NCBI GenBank assembly: GCA_029570205.1
Contig: JAKQSI010000111.1
Coordinates: 16,949 to 80,948, forward strand
Reading direction: 5' to 3'
Length of the DNA stretch: 64,000 bases
From: Candidatus Omnitrophota bacterium
GTDB taxonomy: Bacteria; Hinthialibacterota; Hinthialibacteria; Hinthialibacterales; JAKPRU01
Every line of letters begins with the position of its first letter. Positions within the stretch are counted from its first letter, which is position 1. The notes below the pieces were generated by a model that was not told the DNA's origin, did not search any database, and saw only the letters and a list, made by a program, of their open reading frames with translations. Shown here in pieces: positions 25,355 through 34,269 of this stretch. The position numbers and the translations under genes were made by a program.

Positions 25355-28219
25355 CTATTTGATCGCTTCACCCTTCGTCATGACGGTGATCCGCGCCCGT
25401 GCGCTTGCATCGCTCAGACACTTGCAGTCGAACTCGATCTCGTTCTTGCCCGGCTGGAGATCCGGCAGGTCCCCCTCAGGGTTAACCTCACCAAGTAACT
25501 CTCCGTCCCTGCCATACAGTTTACAATCGGCGAGAGAATAGCATTCAAGATATTGGCCCGTCTCTAACCTTACGGGAAATGTAATTGTCATCCCGCCGAC
25601 GGTAATGGACAGATCCTTCAAAGTGATCGGAACTAACGGTAACGCCTTTACCGGGCCCACGCCGCACTGAATCTCCGCCCCCTGCGGCACATCGTTACAG
25701 TAGACAGTGACCCACTTGGTGAATTCCAATTCCACGTTCTCTCGATAGATTGAATAGTCGGAACCGTATGGCCATGTGTAGTTTGCATAGCGCTCCGATT
25801 CCAATTCAACCAATTCGAAGTACCGCCAACCCGTGAAATCGACAATAACATAATGTTCACCCATTCCGCGATTAGTGAGATGCTCCGCATTCCGCAGTTG
25901 GACATTCAATACTTCCCCTTTGCCGTCGCCGTATATCCACACACCTAACGCATCTTTTCCCCGCAGATCGAGAAGGGGATCGAAGGTCTTCCCGGCCATG
26001 GCCCAGGCGGCTTTCGCATTCGGCTGCCCGGTATTCTTTACTGAAAGAAGACTACAGGTCCGGTTATCTTTCTTTACCCCTCCGCCCGATGTGATATTGA
26101 ATTCGACGCCGGCAGCCGTCTTCCGCTCAGGAAGCGGTTCCCCTGATGCGAAATCAATCAGCATAACCGCATCCGTTGCATCCAATGGCCCGGCGGACAT
26201 CAATGCCTCGATGCGGATCCTCAACGGCTGCTTTTGATATTTGTTCTCGATTTGCCAATGAGTGTCGTCATTGTCCACTCCCGTTACTTTATGCTTATGA
26301 TACTCCATGCGATCGAATCGCCACCGGTCTTGTGACTCTTCCACTAAAGTGAACTCATTCCCCGGAACGCGGAGTTGCTCCTTTACCGATTCGCTGAAAT
26401 AGTTCGCGTGACGGAGATCCTCATACTGTCGCATGATATTTGCCAGCCTCTGATAAACCGGTTTATCCCGATTCTGCGGATTAATCCCCATAATCGAGAA
26501 CCCGATATCATGGCCGATACATTTGGCGCACAAGTATTCAATATCATCCGAAAATGTCGGTTCGCCCTGAACCCCGGTCCAGGTCTTGATCGCCCACCAG
26601 CCGAGATGAGGAGGCAGAAACATCCGCTTGACTTCCTCGTTGGCCTTGCAGTGAATGTCGATAAAGCGTTTATGGCCTCGGGTCGGATGGTCCCATGCTC
26701 CCATGCGCGCGCGAACGTACCACAGATGATGGTGAAAGGTACTCATCTCCATGAGGGGAGATTTCTTCAGTCGCTTGCACAATTCAAATACAAATCGTGA
26801 GCCGTAATGCCAGGCATACTCCGGGCCGCCGAGGATGCTTTCGCCGTCCAGGGCATCCAGGTAAATCATATCGAATCCGCAGTCATTAAATGTCTCGGCG
26901 GATTTTGCCGCGACCTCCGCCAACAGAGTCGACTCCGCATCCGGTACAAACAGCCCGAAGCATTCTTTCAGATGGCCGATTCTTGCGCCTGCTTTATGTG
27001 GCGCGATACAAGTCCCATAGGCCCCACGGGTGCATTCCGTAAACGCGTACGGCGGCGATTTCCGAATGTTCGCGTAGTTGATTAACTCATCATCAATTTG
27101 TAACGTGACGCTGTTATGTATAAAGAATCCGGTAATCGTAGACATTTGTTCCGTAGTCTCAATCACCGGAACATCCGTGGCCGTGTCGGTCAGGTCGTCG
27201 GCAAGTGTAAAGTAAATGTCTTTCGCCAGTCGCGGGTCCGGAACAGGAGTCACCCAAGGGCAGTTTTTGTCGATAAAGAAAGCATACGTGTGAAGCCCGG
27301 CGGCAATGCCCGCTTCATGCAAACGGTCGATAACCGCTTTCAGGCTCTCTTTTCCTTTCGGATAGGTTTTTGGATTCGGAAAACAGTCGCCGAATCGGAA
27401 CGAGCTGCCGCCGTGAAAGTCGATTTGATTGATTCCTAGCTGCCGTGCCAGCGCGATCCATTCATCGACGGTATCCTCCGACAGGTCTCCGAAATTGAAC
27501 AGGTACGAACCCCGATTGATCGGCGCATCCAGCGCCCACGGTCCTCCGATGTCGGATCGGGGAATCTCCTTTGCCTGGAGAACGACCTCTTTCATGATGG
27601 AACGCAACTCCGGGTAAGGGCACAGAATCAGCGCCGCTTCCGCCCCCTCCATGCCGAATTTCGGACAGCAAATCGCGCGCAATTGCGTATTGTCCATCGG
27701 AATTTCGGGAACATCGGTCTGTAAATTGAGCGCGAGCGAGCAGCCTGTAAATCGATCTTCCCGGCGCTTATTCTCAACAAGAGATAGATTAAACAAAGTA
27801 AAGCGTTCGACGTCTGTTCCCTTTACATCGGTAACCCGAAAGAGGAAGAAATTCTCCTGAATTGTCGGTGTGACCTGGGCGGTAACGCCTGTTTCCCCGA
27901 AAGCCAGGTACAGAATGTCGCCGTTCTTTTCCAGATTCGTGATCGGTTGCACCCGGTCCTTGATAACGACGAAGGCAAACTCCGGGGTCTTTGCACGGTC
28001 CAGGTAGTCTTCCCCCGTGCGAAGGTCAATTACGCTCACGTTCCGGCCGTCTGTTCCAATTTCCCAGCGGACATGGCGATTCTCGAGAATAATTCCGGGG
28101 GCTTTGCAGTAAGCGGAACATTGCGAGACAACAAGAGAGATTACGAAAATGGCTGCAATCTTGAACAGCCGTGAAGAATTGCAACGATAAGGAGAAGAAA
28201 GGGGTGTCCTGTACATCAT
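25355..28219 (-). CDS. Large secreted glycoside-hydrolase-like TIM-barrel protein
   Basis: A 954-residue protein starting at the ATG at 28219, behind GGAG. The signal peptide includes FKIAAIFVISLVVSQCSAYC, and its Cys could allow lipidation. An N-terminal beta-rich domain (GIILENRHVRWEIGTDGRNV) resembles those preceding catalytic barrels of clan GH-D/GH36-like enzymes. The barrel region has LGINQIDFHGGSSFRFGD, EAGIAAGLHTYAFFID, and CGFDMIYLDALDGESI with Asp residues suited to catalysis. The last third is beta-rich with DALGVWIYGDGKGEVLNVQL, resembling a carbohydrate-binding module. The substrate is unknown. It follows the sialidase-like and peptidase genes on the same strand. Confidence 0.65.
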   Translation of the reverse strand: MMYRTPLSSPYRCNSSRLFKIAAIFVISLVVSQCSAYCKAPGIILENRHVRWEIGTDGRNVSVIDLRTGEDYLDRAKTPEFAFVVIKDRVQPITNLEKNGDILYLAFGETGVTAQVTPTIQENFFLFRVTDVKGTDVERFTLFNLSLVENKRREDRFTGCSLALNLQTDVPEIPMDNTQLRAICCPKFGMEGAEAALILCPYPELRSIMKEVVLQAKEIPRSDIGGPWALDAPINRGSYLFNFGDLSEDTVDEWIALARQLGINQIDFHGGSSFRFGDCFPNPKTYPKGKESLKAVIDRLHEAGIAAGLHTYAFFIDKNCPWVTPVPDPRLAKDIYFTLADDLTDTATDVPVIETTEQMSTITGFFIHNSVTLQIDDELINYANIRKSPPYAFTECTRGAYGTCIAPHKAGARIGHLKECFGLFVPDAESTLLAEVAAKSAETFNDCGFDMIYLDALDGESILGGPEYAWHYGSRFVFELCKRLKKSPLMEMSTFHHHLWYVRARMGAWDHPTRGHKRFIDIHCKANEEVKRMFLPPHLGWWAIKTWTGVQGEPTFSDDIEYLCAKCIGHDIGFSIMGINPQNRDKPVYQRLANIMRQYEDLRHANYFSESVKEQLRVPGNEFTLVEESQDRWRFDRMEYHKHKVTGVDNDDTHWQIENKYQKQPLRIRIEALMSAGPLDATDAVMLIDFASGEPLPERKTAAGVEFNITSGGGVKKDNRTCSLLSVKNTGQPNAKAAWAMAGKTFDPLLDLRGKDALGVWIYGDGKGEVLNVQLRNAEHLTNRGMGEHYVIVDFTGWRYFELVELESERYANYTWPYGSDYSIYRENVELEFTKWVTVYCNDVPQGAEIQCGVGPVKALPLVPITLKDLSITVGGMTITFPVRLETGQYLECYSLADCKLYGRDGELLGEVNPEGDLPDLQPGKNEIEFDCKCLSDASARARITVMTKGEAIK

Positions 28220-28358
28220 ATTATCTCCGGAGCGCATCGGGAAGGGTATTATTTCGTAGTTTCATCGGATTGTACTCTCCGCAGGGATTGCTTGAAAAGA
28301 ATACATTGCGCGGTGTCCCGATGTCTGCATCAGGTTACTGTACTATCTGTGCGCTTGC

Positions 28359-29465
28359 CTATTTCGCCCCCAGAATAGTCTTAATCGGTATTCGTGTGGC
28401 GCGGCATTGGGCGCGGGTTCCGTCATAATGGGTCGGCGGATTGCCCGCCCAGTAATAGACGATTACCAGGTTGTCGCCCAGGACCACGCCGCTGGGATAT
28501 CCGAAATCGCCGGACACGGGCTGGGTCAGGCTCAATACGGTCTCGGTCTCCCAATTTTTACCGCCATCCCGCGAGAGAATGCCTCGAATGTCTTTCTTTT
28601 CATCGTCGCGATTTCCGTAGATCATCAGGATGTTATTGTTACCGAGGTCGATCAGGTCCGCCGGATGTTGGCCATCTTCTTTGGTTGCCGCAATAAGATA
28701 GGTCCAGGTTCGGCCCAGATCGGAACTGCGGTAGATATCCGTGTTCGATTTCGGTCGGTCGCAGCGAGCAGCGGCCAGGAGGTCCCCATTGTCCAGCGGG
28801 AGCAAGCCGGTCTCGTTATGATCTGCGGCGATCCAGGATGGGTCCCCCCATGTTTGCCCTTCATCCGTGGACCGGATGATATAAGAATAGTCCACGCCCT
28901 TTTCCGACTCAGGCATGTTGGGGACTTTCGGCGCGTGCGGGCCGTAGACATTCTGCAGGTAAGTTCCATCTTTCAGGCGGATGATTCTGCCGTATGGGGA
29001 AGTTGATTCCAGTCCTTCATATTTCAGCGGCTTCAGGTCCGACCAGGTCACCCCACGGTCATCGGAATAGAGTTGAATATCCCGTGCCAGTCCGAGACTG
29101 CTTTGATAAGTTCCGTGCCCGTTGTATCCATCCTGGTGATGAATGCCCAAAAGGAACCGCCCGGAAGGAGTGATGCCGAACGCCGGATTTCGGTCATCCG
29201 CCGACGTGTCCACGGCGTTGCGCATCCCGTACCAGAGTAACCCGTCTTTGGAGAACAGCAGATCCAGGCGACCCCCGATTCCCAAGTGACCCGCGCCTCC
29301 CCGGAGAACCACCGCCAGTTCTCCATCGGGAGTTTTATCCATCACGGGGAAATAACCCTGACCGTAAATGACAACGCTTGCCTCGACCCCCGGCGTGTGG
29401 GTCAAGTCAACAACGTTCGGTGTCTGGGTGAGGAGGATGGCGATAACAAGCGAAAGGGGAGACAT
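28359..29465 (-). CDS. Sialidase-like BNR/Asp-box beta-propeller protein, secreted
   Basis: A 368-residue protein with a short signal peptide (MSPLSLVIAILLTQ) and four Asp boxes of the S-x-D-x-G-x-T-W type: YSDDRGVTWSD, RSTDEGQTWGD, RSSDLGRTWTY and LSRDGGKNWET. This is the repeat of sialidases and related six-bladed propellers. TRIPIKTILG close to the C-terminus contains a RIP-like tripeptide, but in sialidases the catalytic RIP Arg lies near the N-terminus, so activity on sialic acid is not assured. It could act on another acidic sugar. The ribosome site AAAGGA is nine bases before the ATG. It lies between the LysM-M23 gene and the large glycosidase-like gene. Confidence 0.8.
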   Translation of the reverse strand: MSPLSLVIAILLTQTPNVVDLTHTPGVEASVVIYGQGYFPVMDKTPDGELAVVLRGGAGHLGIGGRLDLLFSKDGLLWYGMRNAVDTSADDRNPAFGITPSGRFLLGIHHQDGYNGHGTYQSSLGLARDIQLYSDDRGVTWSDLKPLKYEGLESTSPYGRIIRLKDGTYLQNVYGPHAPKVPNMPESEKGVDYSYIIRSTDEGQTWGDPSWIAADHNETGLLPLDNGDLLAAARCDRPKSNTDIYRSSDLGRTWTYLIAATKEDGQHPADLIDLGNNNILMIYGNRDDEKKDIRGILSRDGGKNWETETVLSLTQPVSGDFGYPSGVVLGDNLVIVYYWAGNPPTHYDGTRAQCRATRIPIKTILGAK

Positions 29466-29531
29466 GGCTGGTTTCCTTTCAATGAGGGAGCATTGAGGCT
29501 GCGGATGTTCGAGGCAAATATCAGGTGAAAC

Positions 29532-30875
29532 TTATTTCTGGCTGTAGGCTTCGGTTCCCGGGAGTGGGGGTAAGACATAAAGGGGATTGATATGTTTGTG
29601 GCTGTCCCACACCTCAAAATGCAAATGGGGGCCGGTAGCTCTTCCGGTCGATCCTGATTTGGCGATCCGTTGACCCTGCTTCACTCGCTGGCCGGTTTTG
29701 ACAGACATACTCATAAGATGGGCATAAAGGCTTTTGTACCCGTTTTGGTGGTCGATAACGACCGTGTTTCCTTTGCCGCCGCTTCGGCGGGCGAAGATCA
29801 CGATCCCATCGGCTGCCGCGTACACAGATGTGCCCTTTTTGGCCTGGAAGTCGATCCCGCGATGGAACAACTGTTTTCGCAGAATCGGATGTGTTCGCAT
29901 CCCGTAGCCGGAGTTGATAACAATCTCTTCCAACGGATAACGGAATGAAAGAGACGCTCCCGGTAACCGTGGAGTCGGGATGATCAATTCCAGTCCGGGC
30001 TTGAGACGGGAGGGATCGCCGATATTGTTGAGAGCGATCAAATCCTCCATTTTAACTTTATATTTCACACAGATTTGCCAGGGATTTTCTCCCGGTAATA
30101 CGACGTGACGGACGAAGGCTTCATTCTCGACCGGCGCATCCCCTGCCGTGGTTTCCGGTGTTTCGGCGGCTTGGCCGGAAGATCCTTTTTTTGGAACTTC
30201 ATCAACATTCATCAATTCCGGGAGATCCGGAAGGACTTGTGTGTGGCTCAGTTGTTCGGAGGTTTTGGCGATGTAGGATACACTTTCTTCGGAGGTTGTT
30301 CCGGCGAAAGAGTTGGAGGGTTCAAAAGTATAGCTTTCCAAGCTGGGGATAGGCGGCGTGTCGAAGTCACTCGGAGGGGGTTCGGCGAATACGGCGGATT
30401 GAGGATCCTCATATCCGTCATCCTCGCTGATTGTATCCTGCATCCCCGGCGGAAGGAGCAAGGCTCCTAAGTTATTATCCTCACTCTCCTCACCGGATTG
30501 GCCCAGCGGGGGAACGAGAATTCCGATACTAATACACGCGATAAAAACCAGGGTAGAACTGACTGTCCATGCTTCGAGGCGGTCGGTGATCGGTCGGAAA
30601 AAGCGGAATATCAATCCATTCCGATTGGGGAAGCGCCGACCGGACTGGTTTTCCCGGAAAGAAAGAAATTTTCCCATCAGACCGACAAACAGGCAGCTGA
30701 AAATCAGGCAGAATAATTGTTTGAACCAGGAGGCAGCAGTTCTGAGATGAAACTCTGAAAAATGTTGTCGAAAAATGTCGCCGGCTTTCGGGTCCTCCAA
30801 AAGCTCGTGCTTGCGGGTGGGAATCTCTTTTTTGCGGTCCAGGCGCGCATTTTTTTCAATCATGGGCCGATTCAC
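29532..30875 (-). CDS. Membrane-anchored LysM-M23 family metallopeptidase
   Basis: A 447-residue envelope protein. Hydrophobic segments (LFCLIFSCLFVGLMG and VSSTLVFIACISIGILV) place the N-terminal 130 residues in the membrane. An acidic linker is followed by a LysM domain (HVVLPGENPWQICVKYK to LKPGLELIIP, about 258-302) for peptidoglycan binding. The C-terminal M23 domain has FHRGIDFQAKKGT (H...D), TVVIDHQNGYKSLYAHL and GPHLHFEVW (HxH), the zinc ligands of lysostaphin-type endopeptidases. It probably cuts peptide cross-links in murein, or regulates amidases. The GTG start at 30875 has GGAGG three bases away; an ATG five codons later is an alternative. Confidence 0.9.
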   Translation of the reverse strand: MNRPMIEKNARLDRKKEIPTRKHELLEDPKAGDIFRQHFSEFHLRTAASWFKQLFCLIFSCLFVGLMGKFLSFRENQSGRRFPNRNGLIFRFFRPITDRLEAWTVSSTLVFIACISIGILVPPLGQSGEESEDNNLGALLLPPGMQDTISEDDGYEDPQSAVFAEPPPSDFDTPPIPSLESYTFEPSNSFAGTTSEESVSYIAKTSEQLSHTQVLPDLPELMNVDEVPKKGSSGQAAETPETTAGDAPVENEAFVRHVVLPGENPWQICVKYKVKMEDLIALNNIGDPSRLKPGLELIIPTPRLPGASLSFRYPLEEIVINSGYGMRTHPILRKQLFHRGIDFQAKKGTSVYAAADGIVIFARRSGGKGNTVVIDHQNGYKSLYAHLMSMSVKTGQRVKQGQRIAKSGSTGRATGPHLHFEVWDSHKHINPLYVLPPLPGTEAYSQK

Positions 30876-31387
30876 GCTCCTCCACGCTCAACGTGTCGCA
30901 CCTCAATTTTTTGACAAGCAAATACCAAACCAAAATGCCAGTATTGATTTAAAGCCAGCAAATCCAAATAGTTGGAAACTCAACCCGATGAACTGCAATT
31001 TTGTTGTCTATGCTCCGCAGGCGAAAAATGGAGCAACGCCCATCGCTTAATGATGGTGATGATAAACACACAAATTTCCTTATGTCAAGGTGTTTTCAAT
31101 TTCATTTTCAGGCCAAAAAGGAGGATTAATTTCCATAATTATAGAATAATCAACAAGTTATATGATAAATTCGGAATTTTGAAACGGCCTCAAAATTCTT
31201 CAGTGAGGCTTCGCCATGAAAATTGTGTGAAATAAGATGCAAGAAGATGCAATTTGTGTGGGTGAAAACGCTTGACACTTTGCAGTTTTGCACTATAGTT
31301 AGAAGGTCTTTGTGCCAGATAGTATTTTTGGGCACTTGAAAAAGAACATATTCTTTGTCTGATGATTCGTCGAAAGGAGAACTTGGC
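30876..31387. other. AT-rich divergent intergenic region
   Basis: About 510 bp with no convincing gene separate the LysM-M23 gene from the dockerin gene. The stretch is clearly richer in A+T than its surroundings. It holds the promoter at 31272-31299 and the leader of the dockerin gene. No riboswitch or RNA gene was recognised. Confidence 0.6.
31272..31299 (+). promoter_or_regulatory. Strong predicted sigma70-type promoter
   Basis: A perfect TTGACA (31272-31277), a 16-nt spacer and TATAGT (31294-31299), about 90 bp before the dockerin-protein start, in an AT-rich context. It probably drives the dockerin gene and perhaps the cohesin-like gene. Confidence 0.65.
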
Positions 31388-31987
31388 ATGCTTCGGACAT
31401 CCACGACTCCGCGCGTTGCCCATCTTTTCTGGGTTGGTCTGCTGGTAATAATGGTCCCGGTTGCGGTGTATGCGCAATCGGAAACCCCGACGGCAGCACC
31501 GGAAACCCCCACCGAAACCCCGACAGTGGTACCGGAGACCCCCACGGAAACGCCGACGGTCGTACCGGAAACTCCTACCGCTGTCCCGACAAATACTCCG
31601 AGACCGACGGAAACGCCGACAGCCAGACCGACGGAAACGCCAACAGCCAGACCGACGGAAACGCCGACAGCCACGCCAAAACCGACCGAAAGCCCAACCG
31701 CCGTTCCCGAGACTCCCACTTCTACTCCGACGGTGACCCCGCAGCCCGCACGGCCTGGTGATCTCGATGGAGACGGGGAGCTTTCTTCGGCGGATGCGGA
31801 TCTCCTTATTGAGTTGATATTGTATGGAACCATAAACGGAGAACCCGCAACCACGGAACAGCGCGCTCTCGCCGACCTCACCGGGGACGGAGAGGTGACA
31901 GCACAAGATGCGCAAGAAGTCTTCCTGAGACAATCGCTGATGTTATTTTTGAAGACCATTGACAAAGGACGTATGGCAGAACAGTGA
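31388..31987 (+). CDS. Secreted Thr-Pro linker protein ending in a type I dockerin-like domain
   Basis: A 199-residue protein from the ATG at 31388 (AAGGAG eight bases upstream). A signal peptide (HLFWVGLLVIMVPVAVYAQ) is followed by a Thr/Pro/Glu-rich linker (31-123) made of TPTE/TPTA repeats. Residues 124-181 form a dockerin-like module with two Ca-binding loops, DLDGDGELSSAD (125-136) and DLTGDGEVTAQD (163-174), separated by a helix. Dockerins bind cohesins to build secreted multi-protein complexes. No catalytic or binding module is present apart from the linker. The next gene has a cohesin-like domain and a related N-terminus, so the two may interact directly. Confidence 0.8.
   Translation: MLRTSTTPRVAHLFWVGLLVIMVPVAVYAQSETPTAAPETPTETPTVVPETPTETPTVVPETPTAVPTNTPRPTETPTARPTETPTARPTETPTATPKPTESPTAVPETPTSTPTVTPQPARPGDLDGDGELSSADADLLIELILYGTINGEPATTEQRALADLTGDGEVTAQDAQEVFLRQSLMLFLKTIDKGRMAEQ
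31487..31740 (+). repeat. Thr-Pro coding repeats in the dockerin gene
   Basis: Degenerate tandem repeats encoding TPTE/TPTA units include three nearly identical 24-bp copies between about 31596 and 31670. Such repeats can expand or contract, so linker length may vary between strains. Confidence 0.7.
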
Positions 31988-32161
31988 GCGCCGATTCGGA
32001 TGGTCAAATGACGTAATCAAGAATAACGCATGTCCCTTCCCAGGGGACGTCCGTTGTTCTGTTCAATTGGTTTGAAAGATCGATTCGTGATGATGAATAC
32101 GAAGTACGCAACCAGAAAGGCCAAAACCGGCGGAATGAATGCAAGCGAAAGGGGATCATCG

Positions 32162-34102
32162 ATGACCTCGACGACCTATTCCATTCCAGTGAGAACGTTC
32201 AGGATTGCAGGGATCCTTTTTATCGGGTTCTGTTTTTCGTTAATCACCATGGGGGTATACGCGCAGGAAACCCCTACGGCGGTCCCGGAGACTCCCACAG
32301 AGACTCCAACGGTTATTCCCGAGACTCCCACAGAGACTCCGACGGTCGTTCCAGAGACCCCGACAGCCATTCCAACGGCGACGCCACGACCGACAGAGTC
32401 TCCCACCGCGACTCCACGACCTACAGAATCGCCCACAGCAACGCCGAGGCCGACGGAATCTCCTACCGCGACTCCACGACCCACGGAATCGCCTACGGCC
32501 ACTCCGGTGCCGGTGACTCCCAAGCTGCGTGCGGGGCAGGCGGAAGGCCGACCCGGTGATGCCGTTGTTATCGCGATTACCGGTGAAGATATGCCCACGA
32601 CGGATGCCTTTGGGTTTGATCTGACCTATAACAATCTCCGCTTGAAATTTGCCGAGATTTTACGTGGTTCACATACTCAGGGGTGGTATGCGGTAAGTGC
32701 GGCTGATTTGTCGGGTGTTCTCCGTGTTGTCGGCATTGCGGGAACGGCTCCGGCAATCTCCGGTAATGGTGAGATCGCTCAAATACGGTTCACGATTCAG
32801 TCGAACGCGCCGGAAGGGATTGTCCCGCTTGATTTCAAGGTCATTACGGATGATCTGGCTTCGGCGCAAGCGATCTCCGGTTCGATTACTATTCTGCCTG
32901 CGGCAGAGACTCCGACAGAGACACCGACGGCGGTTCCGACGGAGACCCCGACCTTTACACCGACTCGAACAGCAACACCGGTTCCTACCAGCACACCAAC
33001 GCTCGGTCCGATAGAAACGCCGACGGCGATTCCAACAGAGACCCCTGTTGGGACTCCGACCGTAACGCCTACTATCACGGGCACTCCGATTCCAAGGATG
33101 GATCCCGGGCAGTCCATTATAGCTTTGAGCGCGTGGGGCGACATTGCCGCATTGGGCAATATCAAGGGCTTCGTGGATGTGGATAACAACGGGTATTTGG
33201 ATGATCCGTTGCCGCATCCGACCGGACCGTATCCGCCGCGCGTTTCCGGGTACACGGCTTTCGACATCGCGAATGTTGTCAACAGTCGGGGGCTTGTTAC
33301 TCCGGGCTTCCTGGTTATGCTGACCGAACAGGGTAAGACTATCTCGTATCAGTTTGTGGAAAACCCGTTTGCCGATCAGAAGATTGTCTCGAATGTGTTC
33401 CCAGACTTGGCCCGTGATGTCCTTGGCCGAGCCAGCCAGGTACGGTTTGTGGATATTGAGATCAATACTGCACTGGACGGATACTTCGCACTAAGCGAGT
33501 TGGGCCGTGTGATTTCAGTCAGCGGAACGCCGCGAAATGTGGTGGCGAACGGTGCGGAAGTAAAACCGTTCCTCGCTTCACCGGAGACAGCAGTTGACTT
33601 GGAACTGCTCCCGGGTGGTGGAGTTGCGGGTCAGTTGCAGGGGTACATTCTGACCTCCACAGGCCGGATTGTCGCAATCGGCGATGTGCCGCAGCTGATC
33701 CCGACCAGAGAACTTCGAAACAAGGGAACGTTCATCGAGATGGACCTTGTGCTGGGTCAGGCCGGGGAACTTCTTGGAGCGGTCCTGGCGAACGGTGTCG
33801 GCGAGTTCTATCTGGCGGCAGTGGAAGGTGCGAATACCTTGCCGCCGGTTGATCTGCCGGAAGGCGATTACGCTCGCCTGCTGTTCCCGTTGAGCACACC
33901 GCTGGTTCTTCAGGCATTCGAGCTGGTTCCAACCGAAGAAACCTTTGGAATCATTGCTCTGGACCGAACCGGCGCGCTCCACACCTTCGGTCGTGCCAGC
34001 CGGTATCTGCCGACCCTGGAACAGCTGCAATCGGTGCTTCTCTTGTGGGGAACCGCAGGTGTCGATCTCTCCGTTCATCAGTATCCCGGTTTGGGAAAAT
34101 AA
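32162..34102 (+). CDS. Secreted protein with cohesin-like domain, Thr-Pro linkers and propeller-like C-terminal domain
   Basis: A 646-residue protein from the ATG at 32162 (AAAGGGG upstream; the longer open frame lacks support). The signal peptide ends GVYAQ as in the upstream gene. Linker 36-118 includes four copies of PTESPTATPR. Residues 119-245 look like a cohesin: VVIAITGEDMPTTDAFGFDL, LKFAEILRGS, GVLRVVGIAGTA, GEIAQIRFTI. A second Thr-Pro linker (249-312) leads to a domain (313-646) with blades such as GYILTSTGRIVAIGD and IIALDRTGALHTFGRAS. Cohesins bind dockerins, and a dockerin protein lies directly upstream. A strong terminator follows. The cohesin call is from fold-level motifs and should be verified. 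Confidence 0.75.
   Translation: MTSTTYSIPVRTFRIAGILFIGFCFSLITMGVYAQETPTAVPETPTETPTVIPETPTETPTVVPETPTAIPTATPRPTESPTATPRPTESPTATPRPTESPTATPRPTESPTATPVPVTPKLRAGQAEGRPGDAVVIAITGEDMPTTDAFGFDLTYNNLRLKFAEILRGSHTQGWYAVSAADLSGVLRVVGIAGTAPAISGNGEIAQIRFTIQSNAPEGIVPLDFKVITDDLASAQAISGSITILPAAETPTETPTAVPTETPTFTPTRTATPVPTSTPTLGPIETPTAIPTETPVGTPTVTPTITGTPIPRMDPGQSIIALSAWGDIAALGNIKGFVDVDNNGYLDDPLPHPTGPYPPRVSGYTAFDIANVVNSRGLVTPGFLVMLTEQGKTISYQFVENPFADQKIVSNVFPDLARDVLGRASQVRFVDIEINTALDGYFALSELGRVISVSGTPRNVVANGAEVKPFLASPETAVDLELLPGGGVAGQLQGYILTSTGRIVAIGDVPQLIPTRELRNKGTFIEMDLVLGQAGELLGAVLANGVGEFYLAAVEGANTLPPVDLPEGDYARLLFPLSTPLVLQAFELVPTEETFGIIALDRTGALHTFGRASRYLPTLEQLQSVLLLWGTAGVDLSVHQYPGLGK
32390..32510 (+). repeat. 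Tandem 30-bp coding repeats (PTESPTATPR x4)
   Basis: Four nearly identical 30-bp units encode the ten-residue linker unit PTESPTATPR, with most differences at third positions. Confidence 0.75.
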
Positions 34103-34134
34103 CGGGGGGTGCGACTCTCAATAAGATGATTTAT

Positions 34135-34180
34135 GAGGATCAGGAGTCCGGTTGAAGAAGGCTCCTGATCCTCTTTATTG
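34135..34180 (+). terminator. Rho-independent terminator after the cohesin-like gene
   Basis: The inverted repeat GAGGATCAGGAG...CTCCTGATCCTC (34135-34173) is followed by TTTATTGTT. It closes the dockerin-cohesin transcription unit. Confidence 0.8.
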
Positions 34181-34269
34181 TTCGGGCGGCGTAAACGGAG
34201 ATCTGTACCCCGAGCGGAACAGACGTGAGGCACAGGCGCGTATTTCTCTGTTAAGGAGGCAGTAATTTC

